Source: BRH-c25 sp012519325
Lineage (GTDB): Bacteria > Bacillota > Clostridia > Lutisporales > Lutisporaceae
Length of the DNA stretch: 64,000 nt
Assembly (NCBI GenBank): GCA_050950645.1
Contig: JBMNHZ010000017.1
Location: 186,001-250,000, forward strand
Reading direction: 5' to 3'
Shown in pieces: positions 46,514-54,530 of this stretch; the stretch's first letter is position 1, and each line of letters starts with the position of its first letter. A model generated the notes under the pieces. It was not told the origin of the DNA. It did not search any database and was given only the letters and a program-made list of their open reading frames with translations. The position numbers were made by a program, and so were the translations under genes.

Positions 46514-47421
46514 ACGGTATAATAAATGTCCTGAAGCCTCCGGGAATGACCTCTCATGGCGTAGTTTCCTATATAAGAAAAGTATTGAATATGAAAAAGG
46601 TAGGCCATACCGGAACTTTGGACCCTGAAGCTGCGGGAGTACTGCCTGTATGTTTGGGAAAGGCAACAAAGGCTGTCCGGTATATAACCGACAAGAAAAA
46701 AAGTTACAGAGCTAATATAAGATTCGGCACTGTTACGGATACCTACGACAGTTATGGACAGATTATCAAAGAAGATAAATCTGTCGTTGTAGATAGAGAA
46801 ACTCTTGAAAACACCATAAAAAACTTTATAGGAACGATTAGACAAAAGCCTCCTATGTATTCTGCAGTAAAGATAAAAGGGAAGAAGCTTTACCAATATG
46901 CCCTTGAAGGTAAAGAGGTTCAGATTAATGAACGTCCTGTAGAAATATTTAAACTCAGTTTGATAGAAATGCTATCAGATAACGAAGCCATTGTTGATGT
47001 GGTATGTTCAAAAGGCACCTATATCAGAAGCCTTTGTCATGATATAGGAAAAGCTCTGGGCTGCGGTGCATATATGTCACAGCTTATAAGACTTGCTTCT
47101 TATCCATTTACAATTGAGGATTCCCATACCCTGGAGGAGATAAAAGCAGCGGTTGAAAAAAACCGGATAGAAGATATCATATCCAGCGTAGAAATTCTGT
47201 TTAGACAATATAAATCAATTAATATAAAAGCATCTGCTATGAACTCTGTATTAAACGGCAACCCCCTTTTTGAACAGGGAGTATTGGACGGCTTCCGGGG
47301 GCTTAGTGAAAATGAGGACATAAGCATATACGGAGAAGCGGGTTTTATAGGAACAGGCACTGTGAAGTATGATACAGACAGGCAGAGAATATATGTAAAG
47401 GTAAAAAATATATTTGTATAA
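46510..47421 (+). CDS. truB: tRNA pseudouridine-55 synthase
   Basis: Makes pseudouridine 55 in the tRNA T-loop. N-terminal NGIINVLKPPGMTSHGVVSY, catalytic Asp in KVGHTGTLDPEAAGVLPVCL, and YRANIRFGTVTDTYDSYGQI, with KPPMYSAVKIKGKKLYQYA. A PUA-like C-terminal end is present. Length is 303 residues. ATG 46510 overlaps the nrnA stop by four bases. Confidence 0.96.
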   Translation: MNGIINVLKPPGMTSHGVVSYIRKVLNMKKVGHTGTLDPEAAGVLPVCLGKATKAVRYITDKKKSYRANIRFGTVTDTYDSYGQIIKEDKSVVVDRETLENTIKNFIGTIRQKPPMYSAVKIKGKKLYQYALEGKEVQINERPVEIFKLSLIEMLSDNEAIVDVVCSKGTYIRSLCHDIGKALGCGAYMSQLIRLASYPFTIEDSHTLEEIKAAVEKNRIEDIISSVEILFRQYKSINIKASAMNSVLNGNPLFEQGVLDGFRGLSENEDISIYGEAGFIGTGTVKYDTDRQRIYVKVKNIFV

Positions 47422-47479
47422 ATTATTGAAAACGGCAGCATTACAGAATTGCTTTATTTGGTAAATAAGGGTGGTTATC

Positions 47480-48403
47480 TTGAAAATAACAGAACACTAT
47501 GATGAAGCTGCGAAGAATGCACCATGGTGCATTGCACTGGGCAGCTTTGACGGTGTCCATTTGGGGCACAAGAAGCTTATAGAAATTTTGAGGGAAGAGG
47601 CTGTATCTGCCGGCACACAAAGCATGGTATACACCTTTCATACCCATCCGAGGAAAATTCTTATCCCCGATAGGCATATTTACCTGATTACAGATAATAA
47701 GAAACGATCTGAGATAATTGAACAATTGGGAGTAGACATGCTGTATCTTGAGGATTTCAACAATATCAGGGATATGGGCGCTGAAGATTTTGTCAAAAAC
47801 ATACTTGTAGACCGTTTCAGTGTAAAATCCGTAGTGATAGGTTACAACTACAGGTTCGGAGCCAAAGGGGCGGGCAATGCTGCAGTTCTCAAAGAATATG
47901 GCGACAAATACGGCTTTAGGGTAATTATTGTTGATGCTTATGAAGTAAACGGACATGCAGTATCAAGCAGCCTGATAAGGCACATAATAAGAAGCGGCAG
48001 CGTTGACAAAGTATCGGAATACCTTGGAAGGGATTTCTCTGTACATGGGAAAGTCGTATACGGCAAACAGAACGGTGAGGTTATGGGCTTTAAAACTGCC
48101 AATATAAATGTAAAAAAGGATATTACACTCCCAAAGAAGGGAGTTTATCATACAAGTACAAAAGTATTGGGGAGGCTCTACAAAAGCATAACAAACATAG
48201 GTTTCAATCCAACCTTTAACGGGGAAAGCCTGAGTGTGGAAACTCATCTTCTTGACTTTTGCGATGATATTTACGGAGAAGAAATTGAAATTTTCTTCCA
48301 TAAATATAAAAGAGACGAAATAAAGTTTAAAAATGTGGAAGAACTTGTTAAACAAATAAACAGTGATATCCGGGACAGGCTTGAATATGAGCCATTAGAA
48401 TAA
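47480..48403 (+). CDS. ribF: bifunctional riboflavin kinase/FAD synthetase
   Basis: Makes FMN and FAD. The N-terminal nucleotidyltransferase has ALGSFDGVHLGHKKLIEIL and VIGYNYRFGAKGAGNAAVLK, then SSSLIRHIIRSG. The C-terminal flavokinase has KTANINVKKDITLPKKGVYH, NIGFNPTFNGESLSVETHLL and a DIYGEEIEIFFHKY block. TTG 47480 follows AAGGGTGG; GTG 47471 lies inside that site. Length is 307 residues. Confidence 0.94.
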   Translation: MKITEHYDEAAKNAPWCIALGSFDGVHLGHKKLIEILREEAVSAGTQSMVYTFHTHPRKILIPDRHIYLITDNKKRSEIIEQLGVDMLYLEDFNNIRDMGAEDFVKNILVDRFSVKSVVIGYNYRFGAKGAGNAAVLKEYGDKYGFRVIIVDAYEVNGHAVSSSLIRHIIRSGSVDKVSEYLGRDFSVHGKVVYGKQNGEVMGFKTANINVKKDITLPKKGVYHTSTKVLGRLYKSITNIGFNPTFNGESLSVETHLLDFCDDIYGEEIEIFFHKYKRDEIKFKNVEELVKQINSDIRDRLEYEPLE

Positions 48404-48409
48404 ATATCC

Positions 48410-48438
48410 TTTACATGGAGAAATATATATGTTAAAAT
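48410..48438 (+). promoter_or_regulatory. sigma-A promoter for rpsO
   Basis: TTTACA (48410-48415), spacing 17, TAAAAT (48433-48438), starting within 10 bases of the ribF stop. Transcription would begin near 48446. Confidence 0.6.
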
Positions 48439-48445
48439 CATACTT

Positions 48446-48529
48446 GTCACAATGATGCCAATTGCTAGGTATACCGACTCACCAACGGTTTGCTTGGCTA
48501 TTGGAGATATATTAAGGAGGTGGAATTTA
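48446..48529 (+). promoter_or_regulatory. candidate S15 autoregulatory leader
   Basis: The roughly 85-base leader between the rpsO promoter and start can pair CCAAT (48458-48462) with ATTGG (48500-48504), with further pairing options between GCTAGG-like and CTTGGC-like segments inside. A multi-branched leader just before rpsO is the known arrangement for S15 feedback control in Bacillota. The fold is not proven here. Confidence 0.4.
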
Positions 48530-48799
48530 ATGGCACTAACGAAGGAATTAAAAAGTGAACTTATCCAGAAGTATCAACTGAAAGAAGGAGATACAGGATC
48601 ACCTGAAGTGCAGATTGCAATACTTACAGAGCGGATAAACAATCTTAATGATCATCTTCAAAATAACAAGAAGGATCATCACTCAAGAAGAGGACTTCTC
48701 AAGATGGTTGGGCAAAGAAGGGGACTTCTGAATTATCTCAAGACAAAAGATATCGAGAGATACCGTGCTATTATTGAAAAATTAGGTCTAAGAAAATAG
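48530..48799 (+). CDS. rpsO: 30S ribosomal protein S15
   Basis: Primary 16S rRNA-binding protein, 89 residues, exactly the standard length. Typical blocks: ELIQKYQLKEGDTGSPEVQI, LTERINNLNDHLQNNKKDHH, SRRGLLKMVGQRRGLLNYLK. AAGGAGGTGGAA precedes ATG 48530; longer in-frame starts lie in the leader and are rejected. A strong terminator follows. Confidence 0.98.
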   Translation: MALTKELKSELIQKYQLKEGDTGSPEVQIAILTERINNLNDHLQNNKKDHHSRRGLLKMVGQRRGLLNYLKTKDIERYRAIIEKLGLRK

Positions 48800-48806
48800 T
48801 AGTTTG

Positions 48807-48832
48807 GGGCGGGGTTCAAACCCGCCCTTTTT
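48807..48832 (+). terminator. rho-independent terminator after rpsO
   Basis: Stem GGGCGGG/CCCGCCC with a 7-base loop and five T. It closes the rimP-to-rpsO transcription unit. Confidence 0.9.
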
Positions 48833-48886
48833 GCAATATTTTTTGGTGAGGGAAGGAAATACTAAATACATATAGAAGATATTATT

Positions 48887-48916
48887 TTGGAAATGGCAAA
48901 AATATCTTACTATAGT
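48887..48916 (+). promoter_or_regulatory. candidate pnp promoter
   Basis: TTGGAA (48887-48892), spacing 18, TATAGT (48911-48916). It lies upstream of two inverted repeats (48936-48967 and 48985-49032) that would form part of the pnp leader if this promoter is used. Confidence 0.4.
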
Positions 48917-48935
48917 TTCAGATTTTGCTATTTAT

Positions 48936-48967
48936 GTCGTGAATGAGTATGAAAATCCGGTCACGAC
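48936..48967. repeat. 7-bp inverted repeat in the pnp leader
   Basis: GTCGTGA (48936-48942) and TCACGAC (48961-48967) are perfect inverted arms around an 18-base spacer, directly upstream of the 48-bp palindromic element. It could be an operator or an RNA stem used for PNPase autoregulation. Confidence 0.45.
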
Positions 48968-48984
48968 GCTTGAATCAGGTAAAA

Positions 48985-49032
48985 ATGTTTCACACTATTT
49001 GAATTCAATATAAAATGTAAAGTGCGAAGCAT
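48985..49032. repeat. 48-bp palindromic element, copy C (before pnp)
   Basis: Arms ATGTTTCACAC and GTGCGAAGCAT, spacer 26 bases; 10 of 11 positions pair (one a T-G wobble). Compared with copy B, the T-A and G-C pairs at two inner positions become C-G and A-T, so pairing is kept while the sequence changes. Confidence 0.65.
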
Positions 49033-49063
49033 GTTATATACAGATTTGAAAGGAGGAAATGAT

Positions 49064-51175
49064 ATGGATGTATTTGAACTTGAACTGGCTGGGAGAACAC
49101 TAATAATTGAAACAGGAAGATTAGCCCAGTTAGCCGATGCAGCAGTCCTAGTCAGATATGGCGATACTGCAGTACTTGTAACAGCATGTGCTTCAGCAGA
49201 ACCAAAGCAGGGAATAGATTTCTTCCCTCTCAGTGTCGACTATGAAGAAAGGCTTTATGCAGTCGGTAAGATCCCGGGTGGTTTCATCAAAAGGGAAGGA
49301 AGGCCTACAGAAAAGGCAATACTGTCGGCTAGATTGATAGACAGGCCAATCAGGCCTTTATTTCCTCACGGATACAGGAATGACGTACAGGTAGTGGCAA
49401 CCGTATTATCCGTAGATCAGGACAATCTGCCAGAAATAGCAGCAATGATTGGTTCATCGGCGGCTCTTTCCATTTCAACAATACCCTTCCAGGGCCCCAC
49501 AGGCTCTGTACTGGTTGGAAGAGTTGACGGAGAGCTCATACTTAATCCCAATAATGAGGAAAGGGAAAAAAGTGACCTTCACTTAGTGGTATCAGGCACA
49601 AAGGATGCTGTCATGATGGTTGAGGCAGGTGCTAAGGAAGTTCCTGAGGATGTTATGCTTGAAGCAATAATGTTTGCTCATGATAATATCAAAAAGATTG
49701 TTGCATTCATAGAAGAGATTGTCGCCAAAGTCGGTAAAGAAAAGAAGGAATATATAATTTTCAAACCGGAAGAAGAAATTGAAGCTGCAGTGAGAGAATA
49801 TGCAACTCAGAAGACCCTTGATGCAATAAGGACCGCTGACAAGCTTGAAAGACAGGAGAAGATTGACGCTGTTAAAGCTGAAACCCTGGAACACTTTCAA
49901 GAAATTTTCCCTGAGAAGGAAAATGAGATTGACGAGGTATTGTACGACATACTTAAGGAGCAGGTACGAAAGCTGATAACAGAGGAAGGTATAAGACCGG
50001 ACGACAGAAAACTGGATGAAATAAGGCCAATAAGCAGCGAGGTTGGTGTTCTTCCAAGAGTACACGGCTCCGGACTATTCACCAGGGGGCAGACGCAGGT
50101 TCTTACAGTTGCGACCCTTGGTGCTTTGGGAGACGTACAGATACTTGACGGGCTTACTGATGAAGAGTCAAAAAGATACATGCACCACTACAATTTCCCG
50201 CCTTACAGCGTTGGAGAGACAAGATTCATGAGAGGGCCCGGAAGAAGGGAAATAGGGCATGGAGCCCTGGCTGAAAGAGCTTTGGAGCCTATGATACCCT
50301 CTGAAGAAGAATTCCCGTATACAATCAGGCTTGTATCTGAAGTATTAAGCTCAAACGGCTCAACATCCCAGGCCTCGGTTTGCGGAAGCACATTGGCATT
50401 AATGGATGCGGGAGTGCCGATAAAGGCACCGGTAGCCGGAGTTGCAATGGGACTTATGAAGGAAAAGGACAATGTAGCCATTCTAACCGATATACAGGGA
50501 ATGGAAGACTTCCTGGGAGACATGGATTTCAAGGTTGCCGGAACAAGCAAAGGGATAACTGCCATACAGATGGATATAAAGATACCCGGTATCGACAGGC
50601 CTATACTTGAAAAGGCATTGGAGCAGGCAAGAGTAGGAAGGCTGTTTATACTTGACAAAATGCTCAGCGTAATAAGCGAGCCGAGAAAAGAGCTTTCACC
50701 ATATGCGCCAAAGATAATTACCACAAAGGTTGATCCTGACAAGATAAGAGATATTATCGGGCCCGGCGGAAAGATAATTAATAAGATAATTGCAGAAACA
50801 GGAGTAAAGATTGACATTGAGGATGACGGAAAAGTTTACATTGCTGCTGTAGATCAGGCATCAGGCGATAAAGCCTTGAAGATCATCGAAAGCCTTGTCA
50901 AGGAAGTAAAAGAAGGAGAAATATATCTTGGCAGAGTTACCAGATTGATGGCCTTCGGTGCATTTGTTGAAATACTGCCCGGCAAGGAAGGCCTTGTGCA
51001 CATATCCAAGCTTGATACCAAGAGAGTGGAAAAGGTTGAGGACGTAGTTGCCGTAGGAGATGAGATACTTGTTAAGGTAACCGATATCGACAAGCAGGGG
51101 AGGATAAACCTTTCAAGGCGTCACGCAATGGCCGATGTCTCAAAAGAAGAAGAGAAGGCAGAAGAAAAAGCATAA
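49064..51175 (+). CDS. pnp: polyribonucleotide nucleotidyltransferase (PNPase)
   Basis: Phosphorolytic 3'-5' exoribonuclease of the RNA degradosome. First RNase PH domain (LADAAVLVRYGDTAVLVTAC, then GGFIKREGRPTEKAILSARL), helical linker, second RNase PH domain (LFTRGQTQVLTVATLGAL and SNGSTSQASVCGSTLALMDA), KH domain (IGPGGKIINKIIAETG) and S1 domain (GRVTRLMAFGAFVEILPGKE). Length is 703 residues from ATG 49064 after AAAGGAGGAA; the frame from 49022 starts in the palindromic element and is rejected. Confidence 0.97.
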   Translation: MDVFELELAGRTLIIETGRLAQLADAAVLVRYGDTAVLVTACASAEPKQGIDFFPLSVDYEERLYAVGKIPGGFIKREGRPTEKAILSARLIDRPIRPLFPHGYRNDVQVVATVLSVDQDNLPEIAAMIGSSAALSISTIPFQGPTGSVLVGRVDGELILNPNNEEREKSDLHLVVSGTKDAVMMVEAGAKEVPEDVMLEAIMFAHDNIKKIVAFIEEIVAKVGKEKKEYIIFKPEEEIEAAVREYATQKTLDAIRTADKLERQEKIDAVKAETLEHFQEIFPEKENEIDEVLYDILKEQVRKLITEEGIRPDDRKLDEIRPISSEVGVLPRVHGSGLFTRGQTQVLTVATLGALGDVQILDGLTDEESKRYMHHYNFPPYSVGETRFMRGPGRREIGHGALAERALEPMIPSEEEFPYTIRLVSEVLSSNGSTSQASVCGSTLALMDAGVPIKAPVAGVAMGLMKEKDNVAILTDIQGMEDFLGDMDFKVAGTSKGITAIQMDIKIPGIDRPILEKALEQARVGRLFILDKMLSVISEPRKELSPYAPKIITTKVDPDKIRDIIGPGGKIINKIIAETGVKIDIEDDGKVYIAAVDQASGDKALKIIESLVKEVKEGEIYLGRVTRLMAFGAFVEILPGKEGLVHISKLDTKRVEKVEDVVAVGDEILVKVTDIDKQGRINLSRRHAMADVSKEEEKAEEKA

Positions 51176-51197
51176 ACCAAAGGTTTATGTTTTTTTA
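51171..51197 (+). terminator. rho-independent terminator after pnp
   Basis: Stem CATAAACC/GGTTTATG with an AAA loop, followed by seven T. It includes the pnp stop codon and marks the end of the core cluster; the accessory region begins after it. Confidence 0.9.
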
Positions 51198-51329
51198 TTT
51201 ACAGTACATATAAGTATGATAAATTCATACTTATTTTGTATTTATTGGGAGGATTTAACTCGAAATATGGCGAATTAGTATAGAGGATACATGACATATA
51301 TTTGAAAATATTCAATTTTGAGATATATT

Positions 51330-51372
51330 GACGAAATGCGTAGTTGCGGGAGTTAGGCGAAATCTTGCGCAG
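51330..51372 (+). repeat. left boundary of the cassette array (R'-like heptamer and shared cassette start)
   Basis: GTTAGGC at 51352-51358 is preceded by GTAGTTGCGG, similar to the box that precedes GTTAGGC in the unit at 52292. The 20 bases from 51353, TTAGGCGAAATCTTGCGCAG, recur exactly at 52478, the start of the next cassette. An ATTTAAC at 51253-51259 fits the RYYYAAC pattern, but the bases between do not resemble the other units. It may be an attI-like site, a worn unit or simply the insertion junction. Confidence 0.5.
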
Positions 51373-51431
51373 AGTGTTGATTTGTTAAGAATTAAAGGAT
51401 GCGTACCTGTTTATGCATAAATGGGACAACC

Positions 51432-51437
51432 TATAAT
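51432..51437 (+). promoter_or_regulatory. possible -10 box for the first cassette gene
   Basis: Perfect TATAAT 20 bases before the start codon, followed by the AAGGAG ribosome site. No good -35 is seen (TTTATG at spacing 16 is weak). Confidence 0.3.
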
Positions 51438-51457
51438 AAGTATAAGGAGTAGTAATT

Positions 51458-52210
51458 ATGAGTGATTTATCTATTAATGAAATTAAAGAAATAAAAACAT
51501 TAATATCTCAAGCAAAAGGGCTAGAGAAAACGATATTTGAAATATTGAATGACAATACTCCTGAACATGCAAGATATTCATCATTTAAAAGTATGGCACT
51601 AGTGTATAACGACATTGCAGACCGGGCACAGAAGGTTATGAAATTTGGTAGTTTCTATAAAATGAACACGGACGAAATGAAATCTTGGGCTGATACGCTT
51701 TGGCCTGCTTCAAAAAGTATACTTGAGTCTGTTTTGCTTAGTACCCGATTGTTGATTACAACTTTAGAAAGCAACATTGATTTTATTGGTGAGGAAGTTG
51801 ACAATATAGAAAACTTTATAAAGACAAAATTGCGAAGTGCTATTTTTGAAATTCCATCAAAAGAAAAAGAAGTGCAAAATGGAATTGAGACTCTATTTGT
51901 TGGTAAAGGTTTTGGCAAAGGAATAGATTATGATAGGGAAACTGGAAAATTCAATTACTCTGGAAGAGAATACATTCCTGATTTTATTTTACCAAAACTA
52001 AGAATGTGTATTGAAGTAAAATTGATCAAAGAAGCTTCGAAAAAATCCAAGATAATTGAAGAAATCAATGCAGATATAACGGCATATAAAAAAGAATATG
52101 AAAATTTATTATTCGTTGTATACGATATTGGGATAATCAGAGATGAAACAGAGTTCTGTAGGGATATAGAAAACAATGATAATGTTAAGATTGTTATTGT
52201 AAAGCATTAA
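51458..52210 (+). CDS. PD-(D/E)XK nuclease-like protein, first cassette gene
   Basis: A 250-residue protein. The N-terminal helical part (1-130) is not recognised. The C-terminal part looks like a PD-(D/E)XK nuclease fold: an acidic helix, then YIPDFILPKLRMCIEVKLIK with the Asp and the E-x-K pair, then EEINADITAYKKEYENLLFV and VYDIGIIRD. This resembles the DpnII/MboI-like nuclease domain found in many defence proteins. AAGGAG precedes ATG 51458. It is followed by an attC-like unit and is AT-richer than the core genes. Probable antiphage or restriction effector, by inference. Confidence 0.65.
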   Translation: MSDLSINEIKEIKTLISQAKGLEKTIFEILNDNTPEHARYSSFKSMALVYNDIADRAQKVMKFGSFYKMNTDEMKSWADTLWPASKSILESVLLSTRLLITTLESNIDFIGEEVDNIENFIKTKLRSAIFEIPSKEKEVQNGIETLFVGKGFGKGIDYDRETGKFNYSGREYIPDFILPKLRMCIEVKLIKEASKKSKIIEEINADITAYKKEYENLLFVVYDIGIIRDETEFCRDIENNDNVKIVIVKH

Positions 52211-52291
52211 GAAATTGTGAACCAATTTTTTCATAGAGAAAATATGTAGCCTGATATTATTACAGAAGGGCTTCGAGGGGCGCATGACTTC

Positions 52292-52483
52292 ACATAACAA
52301 TGCCCTCACGCTGCGGCACGTAGGGCTGGGACAAGTAGTATGCGTGCCTTGGGTTGCGAAGGATTGACAAACTATAGAATTTCTTAAGCAGCAACCACAC
52401 CCCTTCACCGGGAGCGAAGCTCTACCAGGGGGACGAGCTCTAGGGTCCGGTTCAGTGGTGTCGTGAGTGCGGACCCGTTAGGC
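52292..52483 (+). repeat. attC-like cassette unit 1 (192 bp)
   Basis: It starts ACATAAC then AATGCCCTCACG and ends CGTGAGTGCGGACCC then GTTAGGC. GCCCTCACG and CGTGAGTGC pair at 8 of 9 positions, and TAAC pairs with GTTA. Inside are a GGCACG/CGTGCC hairpin, a GAGC-GAA-GCTC hairpin, and the blocks CGTGCCTTGG, TTAAGCAGCAA and TTCACCG shared with unit 3. The R''-L''...L'-R' order is that of integron attC sites. It lies 82 bases after the first cassette ORF. Confidence 0.65.
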
Positions 52484-52593
52484 GAAATCTTGCGCAGGAA
52501 CACCGCGTCGCCATGGCGCGGAATATGAAGGCTATATATAGTACTTTATTTACAAATTTCCATATTAGTATTAACTAGGGTTGTGGTAAAGAT

Positions 52594-53457
52594 ATGAAAA
52601 TCACAGAAATGATTATTTATTATCTAAAACAAAAATGGTGGTATTCAATTTTGCTTATATCAAGCACAATATACGTATTATACTACAAATATGATATTTA
52701 CCAACTTAAAGAGTTTAATGCCATGAACTTAATTTTTATTTTATGGCTTGTTCTATTACTGCTTCCATTGTTTTCTGAATTAGAGTTTTTTGGTATTAAA
52801 CTCAAAAAAGAAATGGAAAAGGCAAAAGCTGAAGTTAAGGAAAATCTTAATGATCTTCGTATGCAAATTATGGATTTAAAAATCTTAAATTCTAATGCTA
52901 ACACAATATATCTTGGAGATAGTTTTCTACCTACTGAACAAAAACTAAAAGAATTGGCTGGGGATTTTATTACTACCTCTAAGTCCACACCTAATAATTT
53001 AAGTGAATCAAGTCCTGCATCGAAAATTGACATAAAAACAGATTCTAATAGAAAGATAAACATTGATTTTGAGATTCCAGAGGAGTCTGTATATTTATTT
53101 AAAGTTAGATTAATGTTGGAAAAGAATTTGACAGATTTATGTGAGAAAACTGATTATAAAGGACCTAAATCTATGCATGAGATGATTAAGCATCTCTCTA
53201 GATGTGAATTAATATATGGTAAAACAGTTTACCTTATAAAGCAAATCATAAATATTGCAAATAGAGGTATTCATGGAGAAATAGTTAGTAATGAATATAT
53301 TGACTTTATTAAGCAGGTTTTACCAGAACTTCAAATACAACTCTATGAAGCTAATGCTCAATTACATTATTTTACATGTCCAAGGTGCAAGTATTCTAAT
53401 TATTCTAGGCTAGAAAATGTTTGCCCAAATTGCGGTTTTGTAAGTGATGATATTTAG
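52594..53457 (+). CDS. two-helix membrane protein with C-terminal zinc ribbon, second cassette gene
   Basis: A 287-residue protein. Two N-terminal membrane helices (residues about 17-31 and 43-63), a coiled coil (68-100), a Ser/Thr-rich linker, a helical domain (about 160-250) resembling DUF4145 with the NIANRGIHGEIVSNEYIDFI pattern, and a C-terminal zinc ribbon with CPRCKYSN and CPNCGF. No enzyme motif is visible. Weak ribosome site. Its place in the cassette array and its architecture suggest a defence or stress function, but this is inference. Confidence 0.62.
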   Translation: MKITEMIIYYLKQKWWYSILLISSTIYVLYYKYDIYQLKEFNAMNLIFILWLVLLLLPLFSELEFFGIKLKKEMEKAKAEVKENLNDLRMQIMDLKILNSNANTIYLGDSFLPTEQKLKELAGDFITTSKSTPNNLSESSPASKIDIKTDSNRKINIDFEIPEESVYLFKVRLMLEKNLTDLCEKTDYKGPKSMHEMIKHLSRCELIYGKTVYLIKQIINIANRGIHGEIVSNEYIDFIKQVLPELQIQLYEANAQLHYFTCPRCKYSNYSRLENVCPNCGFVSDDI

Positions 53458-53576
53458 CTCGATTTTATTATTTTACTTTAAGCCTTATATTTAGTAATAA
53501 TATATATAATGTATGGCTTCACGAGATTTAGGGAGTCGCCGTCCATGGCAACTTCAGAAAAAAGGCGACCAACTTC

Positions 53577-53706
53577 TCTTAACAATGCCCTATGCTACAT
53601 TACGTTGAGCACGGTAGCCACATCCCTTCACCGGGTGGCGAGAATCGCCACGGAGAAGGCTCATTGGGTCCGCTTCGGTAGAGTCGTGTGTGCAAAACTA
53701 CTGGAT
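53577..53706 (+). repeat. attC-like cassette unit 2 (130 bp, short form)
   Basis: It starts TCTTAAC then AATGCCCTATGC and ends GTCGTGTGTGCAAAACT then ACTGGAT. The end box keeps the spacing of units 1 and 3, but the heptamer has lost its GTT. The inner TTCACCGGG block and a TGGCGA-GAA-TCGCCA hairpin replace the GAGC-GAA-GCTC hairpin at the same place. The central 60-base part of the other units is missing. A GTCGCC/GGCGAC hairpin lies just upstream. Confidence 0.6.
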
Positions 53707-53792
53707 AGCATACCAAGCTTAATTCTTATCAGCTTACCATTATAAATATAAATTGTTTAGTAGTATTTCTAGATGAAAGAAGGTATTCTATT

Positions 53793-54494
53793 TTGAAGAT
53801 ACCACTTCCTAAATATATTGAAACAGATACAAAAAGAACTCATGCTTTTCCATTTCTGATTGGAAGTCAAACATTAGAGTTTCTTCAAGGCTCAATTTTC
53901 TATGCTTCTTTTAGCGATATGGCTGCAGGCGAATATGTACGTATTCCAGGAGCAATGGCAAGAATTGAAACTCGTTTTTTGGAGGAGATAAGCAGAAAAG
54001 ATTATGATGCTTCATGGAAATGTCTCGAGAAATACAAAATGATATTTGAAAATATGGTATTTTCTAATGTTTTAATCATGTTCTGTAGTCATTGGGATTG
54101 GTATATTCGAAGACTATCTGACTTCATAATTTTTGCACTTAATTATGCTCAAAATGCAACAATCCCCAAAGATTTAAGCAGAATCGAGAATTTACCAATT
54201 TTAATTCAAATTGAGACTTTAGAAAAAGCATGTGGGCTTAAATTCAGTATATCCCAAGATGAAAGAAGTCAACTAAAAGAAATGACACTTGTTCGCAATC
54301 TCGGATTACATAACCGATGGGAAATAGATGAGAAATATCTATTAAATTCGGATACAAAAGGGTTTGAAATAGGAGATATACGTTTTGTTAGGATTAATGA
54401 ACTTCGAAATTGGCATCAGATACTTATTTCTCTAATCTCAGAAACTTCAATACGTATTGCTAAATTATATTATTATGTGCCAGAGTTTAAATAA
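53793..54494 (+). CDS. HEPN-like protein with R-N-x3-H motif, third cassette gene
   Basis: A 233-residue mostly helical protein, TTG start at 53793 with GAAGGT upstream. Near the C-terminus, LVRNLGLHNRWEIDEKYL contains R-N-x3-H, the signature of HEPN ribonuclease domains found in toxins and abortive-infection proteins. N-terminal residues 1-90 are not recognised. Followed 37 bases later by cassette unit 3. HEPN assignment is from the motif and helical context only. Confidence 0.55.
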   Translation: MKIPLPKYIETDTKRTHAFPFLIGSQTLEFLQGSIFYASFSDMAAGEYVRIPGAMARIETRFLEEISRKDYDASWKCLEKYKMIFENMVFSNVLIMFCSHWDWYIRRLSDFIIFALNYAQNATIPKDLSRIENLPILIQIETLEKACGLKFSISQDERSQLKEMTLVRNLGLHNRWEIDEKYLLNSDTKGFEIGDIRFVRINELRNWHQILISLISETSIRIAKLYYYVPEFK

Positions 54495-54501
54495 AAAAGG
54501 T

Positions 54502-54521
54502 AGCGTCATCTAACTGACGCT
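54502..54521 (+). terminator. hairpin after the third cassette gene
   Basis: Perfect AGCGTCA/TGACGCT stem with a TCTAAC loop directly before cassette unit 3. No T-run follows, so termination is uncertain. Confidence 0.4.
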
Positions 54522-54530
54522 TGATACATC

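Noticed and set aside
51253..51358. A full attC-like unit upstream of the first cassette
   Set aside because: ATTTAAC and GTTAGGC match the outer box patterns, but the 90 bases between share none of the internal blocks of units 1-3. Recorded only as the array boundary.
52292..52483. Group II intron remnant
   Set aside because: No domain V-like AGC bulged hairpin is seen and the only reverse transcriptase in the region has Abi/DRT-type motifs without maturase or endonuclease domains. Group IIC introns do target attC sites, which is why it was considered.
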